Positions 16,248-25,292 of a stretch of DNA of 64,000 nucleotides are shown one piece after another (the stretch's first letter is position 1; the number at the start of each line of letters is the position of its first letter). The notes beneath the pieces were generated by a model, which ran no database searches, had not been told where the DNA came from, and was given only the letters and a program-made list of their open reading frames with translations. The DNA lies in contig CANQVK010000012.1 in assembly GCA_947627275.1 (NCBI GenBank), forward strand, positions 1 through 64,000. Reading direction: 5' to 3'. Source of the stretch: an uncultured Ruminococcus sp. Lineage in GTDB: Bacteria; Bacillota; Clostridia; Oscillospirales; Ruminococcaceae. The position numbers and the translations under genes were made by a program.

Positions 16248-18179
16248 TTAAATATTTTCCTCTTTATGTGGGGTATGGGAGTTATTGAATTCCTCGGGAG
16301 TTATAAAAGTAGGGACCATTCGGTGAAGCTCCATTACCGCCGTTGCTTCATCGTTAGCTTCGGCTGCATCGCGGAGCCGCCGCAGACGTGAAACAAAAGT
16401 CTCAGTGTCAATCTCTATTTGCTTGCCGATGAAAATAAGCTCGTTGGAGGTCTTTTTCAGACCTTCTTCATTCATCAGCAGTTCCTCCTTGATCTTCTCT
16501 CCCGGGCGAAGTCCTGTGAAGATGATCGGAACTTCTTCATAGGGGACTTTTCCGTACATGCGGATAAGGTTTTCAGCAAGTGTGATTATTCTCACGGGTT
16601 TGCCCATATCGAGTACGAAGATCTCGCCGCCCTCGGCTATCGCTGCCGCCTGCATAACAAGGCTGACAGCCTCGGGAATAGTCATAAAGTAGCGGATAAT
16701 ATCGGGGTGAGTTACCGTAACGGGCTTGCCTGACTTTATCTGACGTTTGAAAAGGGGGATAACCGAGCCGTTTGAGCCGAGAACATTTCCGAAGCGAGTC
16801 GTTACAAATTCGGTCTTGCTGCCTTTTTCCTGTGCAAGATACTGTACTATCATTTCGCAGCAGCGTTTTGAAGCGCCCATAACGTTTGTAGGGTTGACCG
16901 CTTTATCGGTAGAGATCATTACGAACTTTTCAACGTTGTGGAACTGTGCAAGGGTCGCGGTGTTGAAAGTTCCGATGATGTTGTTCTTGATCGCCTCCAT
17001 AGGAGACTCCTCCATAAGTTGGACATGCTTGTGTGCAGCTGCGTGGAAAACCACATGCGGCTTATACTTGGTAAAGATCTGATTCATTCGGAAATAATCC
17101 CGAACGGAAGCGATAAGAACCTTGAGATTCAGCGTATCGCCGTATTCCATATTAAGCTCCTGCTGAATATCATAGGCGTTGTTTTCGTATATATCGACAA
17201 TAATTATCATCTCGGGATCGCATTTCGCTATCTGACGGACAAGTTCCGAACCGATCGAACCTCCGCCGCCTGTAACCATGCAGACCTTACCGTGTATAAA
17301 GCTGCGGACTTCGCTTATATCGAATTTGATAGGGTCACGTCCCAGAAGATCCTCCACTTTAATATCGTGGACTTGTTTTAAAAGAGTATTGTTTTCGCTG
17401 AATATAAGATTCCCGATAAACGGCAGCATACGTACCTTCAAACCGGTATCGTTGCATATATTGAGAATGCGTCTTTTCTCGTCTCCGATACATGAGGGGA
17501 TGGCGAAAATAATAAGCTCGATGTTTTTTTCTTCGATAAATTTTTTGATCTCGGCTGTAGTTCCGACAATTTCGACGCCCTCTACCAGAGAACCTATCCT
17601 GTTTCTGTCATCGTCTATAATACAAATAGGCTCATAGCAGGCAGCCGATCTGCTTTCGGCATTTTGATTTTCACGGGAGCTTTTTATCTCTTTAAGAAGT
17701 ATTTCGCAGGCTCTTCCGCCGCCTATTATCATAGTTCGCGGGTAGCTGACGGTCTCTGCCGATTTGACGTTTGAAATTTTAATAAATGTAAATCTGAACA
17801 GTAACCGGAAAAGACATATTCCCACAATGGTAATAATCAGATGCAATGTTATGTAGAAGGGGCTGAGGAAATGTCTTGTCGATAGATAGTAGAACATCCA
17901 TGAGAATAATATACCGAGGCCTGCGCCGATGAAACAGCAAAGGTAGTCCTTTTTATTGGAATAACGCCACATCTTGGTATACGCTACTGAGAGAGACAAA
18001 AAAACGAGGCAGCATATTGTGACTGTGATTATGGGCGTCAGCATTTCCTTGGGGGAAATCGACATATGCAGCAGGGATAGAGCGTAGTTTGTGATAAGCG
18101 CAGAAAAGACCGTGATAAAGGCGTCGGCGAACATCAAAAGAATCTTCCTTACGCCGAATTCAGCCAGCTTTTTTTTCAT
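16248..18179 (-). CDS. membrane NDP-sugar epimerase/4,6-dehydratase (FlaA1/CapD family)
   Basis: About 643 residues. Several membrane helices occupy the first 150 residues, followed by a Rossmann-like domain (MIIGGGRACEILL) and the C-terminal short-chain dehydrogenase domain: NAD loop VTGGGGSIGSELVRQ near residue 300 and STDKAVNPTNVMGASKR, where the family's active site lies (a variant of the classical YxxxK). Relatives convert UDP-GlcNAc or similar sugars for capsule, O-glycan or other surface polysaccharide. The start is taken at 18179 because GAGGAG lies ten bases upstream; two earlier in-frame starts overlap that site. Transcription probably starts about 260 bases upstream at the promoter 18446-18474. 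Confidence 0.88.
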   Translation of the reverse strand: MKKKLAEFGVRKILLMFADAFITVFSALITNYALSLLHMSISPKEMLTPIITVTICCLVFLSLSVAYTKMWRYSNKKDYLCCFIGAGLGILFSWMFYYLSTRHFLSPFYITLHLIITIVGICLFRLLFRFTFIKISNVKSAETVSYPRTMIIGGGRACEILLKEIKSSRENQNAESRSAACYEPICIIDDDRNRIGSLVEGVEIVGTTAEIKKFIEEKNIELIIFAIPSCIGDEKRRILNICNDTGLKVRMLPFIGNLIFSENNTLLKQVHDIKVEDLLGRDPIKFDISEVRSFIHGKVCMVTGGGGSIGSELVRQIAKCDPEMIIIVDIYENNAYDIQQELNMEYGDTLNLKVLIASVRDYFRMNQIFTKYKPHVVFHAAAHKHVQLMEESPMEAIKNNIIGTFNTATLAQFHNVEKFVMISTDKAVNPTNVMGASKRCCEMIVQYLAQEKGSKTEFVTTRFGNVLGSNGSVIPLFKRQIKSGKPVTVTHPDIIRYFMTIPEAVSLVMQAAAIAEGGEIFVLDMGKPVRIITLAENLIRMYGKVPYEEVPIIFTGLRPGEKIKEELLMNEEGLKKTSNELIFIGKQIEIDTETFVSRLRRLRDAAEANDEATAVMELHRMVPTFITPEEFNNSHTPHKEENI

Positions 18180-18445
18180 TATAAACATTCTCCTCAAATT
18201 CGACTTGCTAAATAACCAGAGAAATATCGCTTTTCATGTTTAATTTTGATTTATCCATTTTTTTATGAAATACACAGCAGTTTTCCTGCGAAAATCCGAC
18301 ATTTATCAGGTTACTGAACATGTTTGTTGAATTTTAGTATTCTGTACTTGCTTTAACGTTGCGTTCAAAAAACAAAGGTCAGATCATGAAGCAGTAATAA
18401 ATTACGTCTGTATAAGGAATCATTATATAGCATAACACTACTCAT

Positions 18446-18474
18446 ATTATATCACATAACTATCTATATGTCAA
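18446..18474 (-). promoter_or_regulatory. consensus promoter with long leader for the FlaA1-like gene
   Basis: Minus strand TTGACA (18474-18469), 17-bp spacer, TATAAT (18451-18446): a perfect consensus. The first start codon lies about 260 bases downstream, leaving a long untranslated leader. Part of that leader (about 18266-18307) resembles the interior of the palindromic element at 28836-29036. Confidence 0.8.
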
Positions 18475-18550
18475 GACATATACGAAATTATGAAAAAATT
18501 GTCTTTCTGCATTTTTTTATGTGAAAATTCATAATTTTTTTGGAGAAAAT

Positions 18551-18590
18551 AAAGAGACTGTCACATTTTGTCGATGCGGCAGTCTCTTTA
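18551..18590 (-). terminator. terminator of the acyltransferase gene
   Basis: AAAGAGACTG and CAGTCTCTTT form a 10-bp stem right behind the stop at 18593, with T-rich sequence on the minus strand beyond it. Confidence 0.8.
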
Positions 18591-18592
18591 AC

Positions 18593-19702
18593 TTATTTAT
18601 TTACGGTTTTCACGTTTCTGATCAAAGCTCTTACAAGCTTTGCGATAAATTCCACAAAAATCCAAAAATATTTAACTATAAGATACAGCACGAAGCCTGC
18701 AATAGTACACAGTACAAAAATGGCTATATTTTTCATCATCGGAGTCTTGTCAACGATTTCTGCAAGCAGTTTTCCGCTGAGCCATTCCTGTACGCAGTAA
18801 AGCTCCAAGCTAAAAAGTCCGAAGAAAGAGAAGAATTTTACAATGCCCTTGCCGATAATTCCTGCTTTGGGGATACTGCACAACAGATCGAGCAGTTTTG
18901 CCATAATAAATGGGAAAGATACGGCGATAAGCAGATTCGGGAGAAAGCAGTTGGAAGTCGGAACAATAAATCCGATACCCTTGAAATTGGCTAAATAAGC
19001 GAAGTAAAGTCCCGAAATAAGTACGGCAGTCAAGGAAAACCAAACGGTTTTCGTAAACGGTTCTTTACGTGTTTTGGTTAAATGACCTGTATAAACTCCG
19101 AATAAAAATACAGGTATTCTATTGGTGAAGCCGTATAGATCGGGTCTGAGCCTGTCCCTGAAAAAAAGCGACAGCGTCATCCATATCAGGAACATCGCCG
19201 CGGTAAACATGAGCTTGTTTGAAGCCTTTGAAAACAGCTTGTAATACAGCGGAAAAAGCAGATAAAGCGTCAGTATCGCTGGTACGAACCACAAAAAGGA
19301 ATACATATTCGTTTTGTAAAAGCTTATACACAGAACGTTGTCCCAAAAGCCTTCGGAAGTCCATTTTTCCGTGACAGCACGTATAATGCCTATTATAAGA
19401 AACGGCAGATACACTCTTTTGAGACGGCGGTAATAAAAGCTGATAATATTCTTCTTTCCGATTGCAAAAACAAGTCCTATACCTGACAAAAAGAGGAAAA
19501 TGTCAACTCCGCAGAAGCCGATTCGCTTTATATAGTTTTCAAATTCGGCGGCTTTTCCGGGTTCGGTAGTCAATATCTGCCATTCGTGGAAAAACAGTAT
19601 CCACAACGCAGAGATGCCCATAATAGCGCCGCGGTATTTTGTAAGTATATCGAGTCCGCTTTTATGCCTGACTATAGATTGAGATGAGGTGGTATTATCC
19701 AT
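18593..19702 (-). CDS. acyltransferase family 3 membrane protein
   Basis: A 369-residue integral membrane protein with about ten helices, of the Acyl_transf_3 (OatA/WecH) family, which moves acetyl or other acyl groups onto sugars of the cell surface. Typical are the early ISALWILFFHEW segment with its conserved His in the first helix, GFCGVDIFLFLSGIGLVFA, and FYYRRLKRVYLPF. The start follows AAGGAGAATCACA. There is no extracellular SGNH domain, so it is the short form. The acceptor is unknown; the nearby sugar-nucleotide enzyme suggests surface glycan. A terminator for the upstream gene lies right before it. Confidence 0.85.
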   Translation of the reverse strand: MDNTTSSQSIVRHKSGLDILTKYRGAIMGISALWILFFHEWQILTTEPGKAAEFENYIKRIGFCGVDIFLFLSGIGLVFAIGKKNIISFYYRRLKRVYLPFLIIGIIRAVTEKWTSEGFWDNVLCISFYKTNMYSFLWFVPAILTLYLLFPLYYKLFSKASNKLMFTAAMFLIWMTLSLFFRDRLRPDLYGFTNRIPVFLFGVYTGHLTKTRKEPFTKTVWFSLTAVLISGLYFAYLANFKGIGFIVPTSNCFLPNLLIAVSFPFIMAKLLDLLCSIPKAGIIGKGIVKFFSFFGLFSLELYCVQEWLSGKLLAEIVDKTPMMKNIAIFVLCTIAGFVLYLIVKYFWIFVEFIAKLVRALIRNVKTVNK

Positions 19703-19713
19703 TGTGATTCTCC

Positions 19714-19760
19714 TTAAAAACAGGCTGTTACAGCGTTAAAACACACTATAGCAGCCTGTT
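19714..19760 (-). terminator. terminator of the anchored surface protein gene
   Basis: AACAGGCTG..AG pairs with CT..CAGCCTGTT and is followed by TTTTTA on the minus strand. It sits between the surface protein gene and the acyltransferase start. Confidence 0.75.
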
Positions 19761-19807
19761 AGTATTACATCATGTTTTCTTTAAGTTAGATTTTTTTGTT
19801 AAATTTC

Positions 19808-20692
19808 TTATTCGTGTTTTCTCTTTTTCATTGAAAGGAGAGCTGCTGCTGCGGCAACGGCAAGAACGCCCGTAACAGTGCCTGCGTCGCCCGTTTTAGG
19901 TGAATCGGTCTTTTTAGCCGTAGTTGTTGCGGTTTTTGCGGTAGTCTTTACAGCCGTTGTTTTCTTGGCAGGCGTTGTAGCTTTCGGTGCAGTAGTTGAA
20001 GGAACTTCACCAATAGCCGAGAATGTAAGTCCACTGCTTAAGGCGTATGCTTCAGCTGCCGTACCCGAATATCCGTAAACTGTAGGAGTTGCCGAAGAAC
20101 CGCCGAGAGGATCGGCAGTTATTGCCTTGATATTCTTGCCGAAAGTAATTTTTGTACAGCCGTCAACTTCGGATGCGTCAAAGAGAGCCGTATTTATATC
20201 GGTAACATTATCGGTTAAAACGATTTCACTGATTGAAAGTTCGTTCAGAACTTCGGCAACTCGTACAATGAGCTGCTGTTCCTCGTCGGTAAGATCTGTT
20301 AAGTCGAAATTGATCTCCTCAATTACAGTACCGTCGATAGTTGCTTTATTGTTCTCGATATTGATGGACATACCTGTTGCGTTATCCTTCAAATAAAGAT
20401 TATTTCCGGTTATACGTATTTCAATGTTCTTGACAGTACCGCTTACATCGCCGGTTACGGCAGGCGTTGTGGGGGCTGCTGTAGGAACTTCAGTGGGAGC
20501 ATCTGTAGGCGTTTCGGTAGGAGCTTCCGTGGACGCTATTGTGGGAGCTTCGGTAGGAGCTTCAGTAACAGCCTCAGTGGGAACTGTGGTTGGGACTTCT
20601 TCACCCTCTGCATAAGCAGTAGTCATAGCGGCTGCTGTTGAGGCAATAGCAAGCGCCATAGCCCATGCTGTGATTTTTCTGAATGATTTCAT
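19808..20692 (-). CDS. Thr/Pro-rich cell-surface protein with C-terminal anchor
   Basis: From ATG 20692, with AGGAGGT upstream, it has 294 residues. Reading further upstream would only translate an element fragment. The signal peptide ends near AYA (residue 28); then come about 55 residues of TEAPTEAPT-type repeats, a beta-rich domain (about 85-225) that ends like a leucine-rich BspA repeat (CTKITFGKNIKAITADPLGG), and a Thr/Lys/Ala-rich wall linker. The tail has SPKTGDAG, a hydrophobic helix and KKRKHE, a sortase-like sorting signal whose motif differs from LPXTG (PKTGD). It should be an exposed wall protein of unknown binding partner. Confidence 0.75.
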   Translation of the reverse strand: MKSFRKITAWAMALAIASTAAAMTTAYAEGEEVPTTVPTEAVTEAPTEAPTIASTEAPTETPTDAPTEVPTAAPTTPAVTGDVSGTVKNIEIRITGNNLYLKDNATGMSINIENNKATIDGTVIEEINFDLTDLTDEEQQLIVRVAEVLNELSISEIVLTDNVTDINTALFDASEVDGCTKITFGKNIKAITADPLGGSSATPTVYGYSGTAAEAYALSSGLTFSAIGEVPSTTAPKATTPAKKTTAVKTTAKTATTTAKKTDSPKTGDAGTVTGVLAVAAAAALLSMKKRKHE

Positions 20693-20760
20693 GTTTGTGA
20701 CCTCCTGAATTATGTTGATCCTTTTGACGATTGATTTTTTTGCCGTTTCTAAAAATGAAT

Positions 20761-20781
20761 TTTGTAATAGCGGCGAGTATA
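20761..20781. repeat. end fragment of the IS630-like 160-bp element
   Basis: TTTGTAATAGCGGCGAGTATA matches the terminal arm of the element at 35292-35450 with one difference. It lies just upstream of the surface protein gene; the other arm is absent. Confidence 0.55.
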
Positions 20782-20926
20782 CATACATCAATTGTGTATA
20801 ATTACATTATATCACATATATGAAAAAAGTCAAGAGCATTTCCAAACTTTTCAAAATGTTCACAGAAACGACACAAATTATATGAAAACCAATTTTTAAC
20901 AGCATAAAATAGATGTAAAAATTCAC

Positions 20927-20955
20927 TTTACAAATCCGGAAGAATATAGTATAAT
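20927..20955 (+). promoter_or_regulatory. promoter of thrH-like gene
   Basis: TTTACA (20927-20932) and TATAAT (20950-20955), spacing 17, 35 bases before the start codon. Confidence 0.8.
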
Positions 20956-20989
20956 AAAAAAGTAAAAAAATCTCAACGGAGGAAATAAT

Positions 20990-21601
20990 ATGTCAATGTA
21001 TATTACCTGTTTAGACCTTGAGGGCGTGCTTGTGCCTGAAATATGGATAGCTTTTGCCGAGGCAAGCGGAATCCCTGAGCTTAAAAAGACCACAAGGGAC
21101 GAGCCTGACTACGATAAGCTTATGAATTACCGTATAGCTATACTTAAAGAGCATGGACTGGGTCTTAAGGAAATTCAGGAAACTATCGCAAAGATCGACC
21201 CTATGCCCGGCGCAAAGGAGTTTCTGGACGAGCTGCGTTCTGTTTGTCAGACTATAATTATCAGCGATACTTTTACGCAGTTCGCCGCACCTCTTATGGC
21301 GAAGCTGGGTCAGCCCACTATTTTCTGCAACACCCTTGAAGTTGCCGAAAGCGGCGAAATTACGGGCTTTAAAATGAGATGTGAAAAATCGAAGCTTACT
21401 ACGGTAAAGGCTCTCCAGTCTATCGGCTACGAAACTATCGCAAGCGGCGACAGCTTCAACGATCTCGGAATGATACAGGCAAGCAAGGCAGGTTTCCTTT
21501 TCCGCAGTACAGAGCAGATAAAGAAGGATTATCCGCAGTTCCCTGCTTTTGAGAATTACGACGAGCTTCTTTCCGCTATAAAGAACGTTATCAATGAATA
21601 A
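20990..21601 (+). CDS. thrH: phosphoserine phosphatase/homoserine phosphotransferase ThrH
   Basis: HAD-family enzyme of 203 residues. ThrH hydrolyses phosphoserine and can move the phosphate to homoserine, linking serine and threonine synthesis. Motif I reads DLEGV (D9, E11) instead of the usual DxDxT/V, and CLDLEGVLVPEIWIAFAE is a hallmark of this subfamily. Motif II is TIIISDTF (about 89-96), motif III the Lys in CEKSK, motif IV GDSFNDLGMI. AACGGAGG sets the start. It is monocistronic, followed by a transposable element copy. A threonine synthase gene is present further on at 45943 but is not linked. Confidence 0.88.
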   Translation: MSMYITCLDLEGVLVPEIWIAFAEASGIPELKKTTRDEPDYDKLMNYRIAILKEHGLGLKEIQETIAKIDPMPGAKEFLDELRSVCQTIIISDTFTQFAAPLMAKLGQPTIFCNTLEVAESGEITGFKMRCEKSKLTTVKALQSIGYETIASGDSFNDLGMIQASKAGFLFRSTEQIKKDYPQFPAFENYDELLSAIKNVINE

Positions 21602-21638
21602 TAAAATCAAACAAAAAATATGTTCTTTATTAAATAAA

Positions 21639-21866
21639 CACTATCCGCAACTTAGTGGATAGTGTTTTCCTGTATCTTTTGCCAATAGGTAATCTCTTGA
21701 ACCTTATATCGTGAATTTTCCTGCATAAAGCCATGTGAAATTAAAATCACAAATAAATAAGGTGGCTTTATGCAGGAAAATTTACGACAACAGAGATTCC
21801 AAAGGGGTCACCCCTTTGGCAGGGGGTGCAGGGGGACAGAGTCCCCCGCTAAAGTTGTAGACAGTG
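21639..21866. mobile_element. MITE, 10-bp-TSD family, 228-bp variant
   Basis: Ends CACTATCCGCAACTTAG and AAAGTTGTAGACAGTG are near-inverted repeats. The flanking decamers ATTAAATAAA and TTTAAATAAG agree at 8 of 10 positions, consistent with an old target duplication. Inside are three hairpins: TTTTCCTGCATAAAGCC with GGCTTTATGCAGGAAAA, CCAAAGGGGTCACCCCTTTGG, and GGGGGACAGAGTCCCCC. It ends one base before the last base of the nagZ-like gene. Confidence 0.85.
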
Positions 21867-21867
21867 T

Positions 21868-23097
21868 TTAAATAAGTCCCATTTCTTCTTTCTTTTCAAG
21901 GATTCGGGTAACGCTCTCGTTGATCCTTTCAAGGGGGACTTTTCCCGTATTTACAGCGGTTTTAAGCCCGTCCACAGCCGTTCTGAGGTCATAGGGCATG
22001 AGTATAACGTCCACGCCCGCCTTGACCGCCATTATTGCGGCTTCGTCGCTTGTATAGATGTTCGTTATTGCGCCCATAGAGTGAGAATCGGAAATAATTA
22101 TCCCGTCAAATCCCATTTCGCCCCTGAGCCAATCCGTAACCACCACGGGAGACAGGTCTCCGGGAAGCTCGTCCCCTGAAGCGGAGGTTATCTGATGACC
22201 CACCATGACGAAATCAGTACCCGATTCGATACCGCCCTTGAATGCAGGAAATTCCTCGATCGTAAGCTGTTCGTATGTACGGTCGATATATACCGAATTA
22301 TAGTGTGTATTACCCTCGCCTGCGCCAAGTCCCGGGAAATGTTTCAGAGTAGCGCATATTTTCTGAGACTTAAGACCCTTGACGACTGCCGCCGACATAT
22401 CTGAAACAACGATCGGGTCGCTGCTGAAAATACGATTGCCAAGCTCGTTTGAGGGATTTATATTAACGTCGGCAACAGGAGCGAAGTCCACATTGAAGCC
22501 GTAATCCGCCAGATAGCCGCCGATAGTCCGACCGGCTTCATAAGCCTTATCAACGTCGTTGAGTTTGCCGTAATGGCTCATATCGTACACGGGGTCAGTC
22601 CACAGCGTTTTCTGAACTCGGGTGATAGAACCGCCCTCCTCGTCAACGGACTGGAAAACGCCGATACCTTTATCCATAGCCATTTCCTGAGATCTGCCGA
22701 GCAGATCGCGAAGCTGCTGGTCGTAGGAAATATTCGTATCAAAGTAGATGAATCCGCCTATGGGATATTCTTCATAGCAGGTCTTGAACCAGTCGTCAAC
22801 GTAAAGCACGCTGCTGTAGCCGGGAACAGCCTCGGGAACAGCCACAAACATCTGACAGATCTTCTCCTGCAAATTCATTTCCTTGAGTTTTTTTGCGACT
22901 TTGGGCGAAACGGTTTCCTCAGCCTCGGTCGGAGCTTCCGAAGCCGCTTCGGTAGTTTCCGGCTCTGTGGTTTCGGAAACTGTCTCAGGCTCGGAAAAAT
23001 TCGCAGCCGGTATGCTTACCGCCGAAAGCTCCACAGGCGAATCGCCGCAGCCTGTCAGCAGCGATAAAAGAAGCGCGGACAAAAATATTTTTTTCAA
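21868..23097 (-). CDS. GH3 family lipoprotein, beta-N-acetylhexosaminidase (NagZ-like)
   Basis: A 409-residue exported lipoprotein; LLTGC puts the lipidated Cys at residue 17, followed by a Glu/Thr-rich spacer. The GH3 barrel begins near residue 85. KHFPGLGAGEGNTHYNS (from about 250) carries the His used as acid/base partner in NagZ-type enzymes, and GIIISDSHSMGAI (about 331-343) carries the nucleophile Asp. Such enzymes remove GlcNAc from muropeptides; here this would happen outside the membrane. The start is TTG, overlapping the TGA of the upstream gene by four bases (TTGA) with GGAG eight bases before, so translation is likely coupled. Confidence 0.85.
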   Translation of the reverse strand: MKKIFLSALLLSLLTGCGDSPVELSAVSIPAANFSEPETVSETTEPETTEAASEAPTEAEETVSPKVAKKLKEMNLQEKICQMFVAVPEAVPGYSSVLYVDDWFKTCYEEYPIGGFIYFDTNISYDQQLRDLLGRSQEMAMDKGIGVFQSVDEEGGSITRVQKTLWTDPVYDMSHYGKLNDVDKAYEAGRTIGGYLADYGFNVDFAPVADVNINPSNELGNRIFSSDPIVVSDMSAAVVKGLKSQKICATLKHFPGLGAGEGNTHYNSVYIDRTYEQLTIEEFPAFKGGIESGTDFVMVGHQITSASGDELPGDLSPVVVTDWLRGEMGFDGIIISDSHSMGAITNIYTSDEAAIMAVKAGVDVILMPYDLRTAVDGLKTAVNTGKVPLERINESVTRILEKKEEMGLI

Positions 23098-23651
23098 TGC
23101 AAATTTCTCCTTTTCTTTATATTTTTAACTCTTTTTCTGATATAGCGGAACGCTTCATCTTCGCCCTTATCTGCGAGAAGATGAAGCAGAAATTCCAGCT
23201 TTGCAGCCGTAAGCGGCTCTATATCACGTTTTGCTTTCCTTGCATTGTAATATTCAAGGGGACAGCGGTCATTGTATTCGGACTTTTTGTATATTTTTGA
23301 AGCCGCCACACGATCGCAGAACATCTCGAAAATGTATTCGTCGGGCATTCTTACCGGGTCGAGAGTACCCGTTTTCATGGAATAGTCTGTCCAGTATTCA
23401 AAATGGTGACGGTTTCTGCCTTTGTGGTGCATCCATGCTTTTGAGAAGCCGCTTACCTCCCGTTCGCGTTCGTTGGGGCTGCGGCTGCCCTGATAGTAGA
23501 GTACGCCGGGAATAAATTCCACGGGCGAAAATTTCGACAGGTCGTGGAGAAGTCCTCTGCGGAAAATTCCTGCCTTAAAGCAATGCCTCATGACCATATG
23601 TCTGTGTTTCAGGATAGTATTCAGGTGTCCGAAGAAATTTCTGATAAGCAA
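23094..23651 (-). CDS. DUF5662 family protein
   Basis: A 185-residue cytoplasmic protein of a family common in Clostridia, function unknown. The conserved pattern is HRHMVMRHCFKAGIFRRGLLHDLSKFSPVEF, then HHKGRNRHHFEYW and MPDEYIFEMFCDRVAASKIY. The many spaced His and Asp residues, HDLSKFSP above all, look like a metal-dependent HD-type hydrolase, but this is inference. TTG at 23651 is used, behind GAAGG. It is the first gene of a two-gene unit with the GH3 lipoprotein, which hints at a link to envelope metabolism. Confidence 0.75.
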   Translation of the reverse strand: MLIRNFFGHLNTILKHRHMVMRHCFKAGIFRRGLLHDLSKFSPVEFIPGVLYYQGSRSPNEREREVSGFSKAWMHHKGRNRHHFEYWTDYSMKTGTLDPVRMPDEYIFEMFCDRVAASKIYKKSEYNDRCPLEYYNARKAKRDIEPLTAAKLEFLLHLLADKGEDEAFRYIRKRVKNIKKRRNLH

Positions 23652-23711
23652 TTTGCGACCTTCTTTCGAGATAAGATATTATCTTTAAAAGTTATGAAAA
23701 TAAGTGCGTTT

Positions 23712-24734
23712 TTACCCCGATATATCAAGCACGCTGTTTTTTTCAATAAGTTTGCCGCTTATAATGCGTCTGCCCTCGCTGAATTTGGGAGCTTCAAGTT
23801 TTTTAACTATCATATCTACTGCACCTGCCGCCATTTGTTCAATATCGACCTCTACAGTGGTAATGGCAGGTATGCAGATGTTCGATACGGTGTAGTTATC
23901 ATAGCCTACCACCGAAATATCCTCGGGAACACGCACGTTCTTTGACCTCAGAGCCGAGATAACACGAAAAGCCGTTTCATCGCTGTTGCAGACGAAAGCC
24001 GTAGGCATATCGCTTGGGAAGTCGATACGCTCAAACAGAGTGCCGGTATCGTCACGATCCTCCAGAAGCCATTCGCTGCGGTATGTAAGACCGTTTTCCA
24101 GAAGGCATTTTATGTAGCCGAGGAAGCGGTCGTTAATGCTGCTTGTGGCGTTGAGCGAGCCGACAAAGCCGATTTTCCTGTGTCCTTTTTCAACAAGGTA
24201 ATCGGTGAGCATATATCCTCCGTGGAAGCTGTCCGAATTTATTGAGTCTACATTGCATCGGCTGACGTAAAAATCCACAAAAAGCATTGGAATATCCGTT
24301 TTACTCAGTGATAAGGCAAAATCGCGGCTTATCTGTCCGATAACGATGACTGCGTCCACTCGTCCCTCGGTCACGGTCGGAGGAAGAACGAGTTTTTTCT
24401 CGTTTTTTCTTGTGATACATTCATATACCGTCAGCACGTTGATGGCGGAAAGTTTGTTGGAAATATTTGCTGTAAGCTCCCAATAAAAAGTTCCCATAGA
24501 GCCTACGAAGCGTTCGGAAGTAAGTATCCCCACGCTTTTCCCGAGTTTGGGCAGTTCGGATTTTTTTCTGCCGTTTGTATTTGACGGCTTATATCCCATT
24601 TCCTCGGCAGTTTCGCAGATCTGCTGTCTGACCTGTTCGCTTACGCCGTCCCTGCCTGCAAGCGCATTGGAAACAGTAACAACGCTTACTCCCAGTTTTT
24701 CGGCGATGTCGAGCATTCGTACACCGTTTTTCAT
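23712..24734 (-). CDS. LacI family transcriptional regulator
   Basis: A 340-residue repressor-type regulator. The DNA-binding helix-turn-helix is at residues 6-26 (MLDIAEKLGVSVVTVSNALAGRDGVS) with the hinge near 50-58. The rest is a periplasmic-binding-protein-like sensor domain (SVGILTSERF, DRFLGYIKCL, PTAFVCNSDETAF, EDISVVGYDNY). The effector is probably a sugar; the target genes are not evident because the nearest genes are not a sugar operon. Start at 24734, with AAGGG upstream; an earlier ATG lacks a ribosome site. Confidence 0.88.
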   Translation of the reverse strand: MKNGVRMLDIAEKLGVSVVTVSNALAGRDGVSEQVRQQICETAEEMGYKPSNTNGRKKSELPKLGKSVGILTSERFVGSMGTFYWELTANISNKLSAINVLTVYECITRKNEKKLVLPPTVTEGRVDAVIVIGQISRDFALSLSKTDIPMLFVDFYVSRCNVDSINSDSFHGGYMLTDYLVEKGHRKIGFVGSLNATSSINDRFLGYIKCLLENGLTYRSEWLLEDRDDTGTLFERIDFPSDMPTAFVCNSDETAFRVISALRSKNVRVPEDISVVGYDNYTVSNICIPAITTVEVDIEQMAAGAVDMIVKKLEAPKFSEGRRIISGKLIEKNSVLDISG

Positions 24735-24751
24735 ATATAACACCCTTTGCA

Positions 24752-24810
24752 TTTCCGTAATTCCTGCGGAATCCGGCGCTTCTCCGGTTTCCGAGGAGGT
24801 CTGTTTATAG
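24752..24810. repeat. end fragment of the palindromic AGACCTCCTCG element
   Basis: GGCGCTTCTCCGGTTTCC then GAGGAGGTCT matches the right end of the element at 28836-29036, with TTCCTGCGGAATCCG further in. It lies directly upstream of the lacI-type gene. Confidence 0.5.
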
Positions 24811-24969
24811 TCTGCATTGTCAATTAAATTATAGCATAGTTTAAGTAAAAAATAAAGAGTTTTTTTAATTTTTGTTTATCCCGATATTTTTTTTATAATT
24901 TTTAGGTAATATTATACAAATTTAACGGCTGAGAAATTCCCAACCGTTAAAAATAAGGTTATTTCTAAT

Positions 24970-25287
24970 CACTGTCTACAACTTAATGGAGTATTTTTCC
25001 TTTATTAAAATCGTTTTCTTAATAGGGAACGCCCTCTCTTGCAGGGCGTTCCCTCTTTCAAAACAGTCCAGTGGACTGTTTTGAAATTCACCCTTTGCGG
25101 AGCGCTTAAACGCTATGCAGGGCTTTGATTCTCCCCTGTCGGCTCGGTCGGTGCTTCTGCTTCGCAGAGGTGTTCACTGGACACCCGCACCCCCGCACCC
25201 CACCAGAGGCGCTGCCTCTGGACTCTGCCAAAGGGACATCGTCCCTTTGGAATCCCGATGTTAGTTTGCTTTAAGTTGTGGATAGTG
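24970..25287. mobile_element. MITE, 10-bp-TSD family, 318-bp variant with perfect TSD
   Basis: Ends are CACTGTCTACAACTTAA and TTTAAGTTGTGGATAGTG. The decamer TATTTCTAAT stands exactly at both flanks (24960-24969 and 25288-25297), an intact target duplication. Inside: hairpins GGGAACGCCCT/AGGGCGTTCCC (25025-25053), AAAACAGTCCA/TGGACTGTTTT (25058-25084), CCAGAGGCG/TGCCTCTGG and CCAAAGGGAC/GTCCCTTTGG. No open frame inside looks coding. The right duplication covers the stop codon of the next gene. Confidence 0.92.
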
Positions 25288-25292
25288 TATTT

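Noticed and set aside
20693-20791. N-terminal extension of the Thr-rich surface protein
   Set aside because: It translates an element end and would place the signal peptide 33 residues inside; AGGAGGT precedes the inner ATG.
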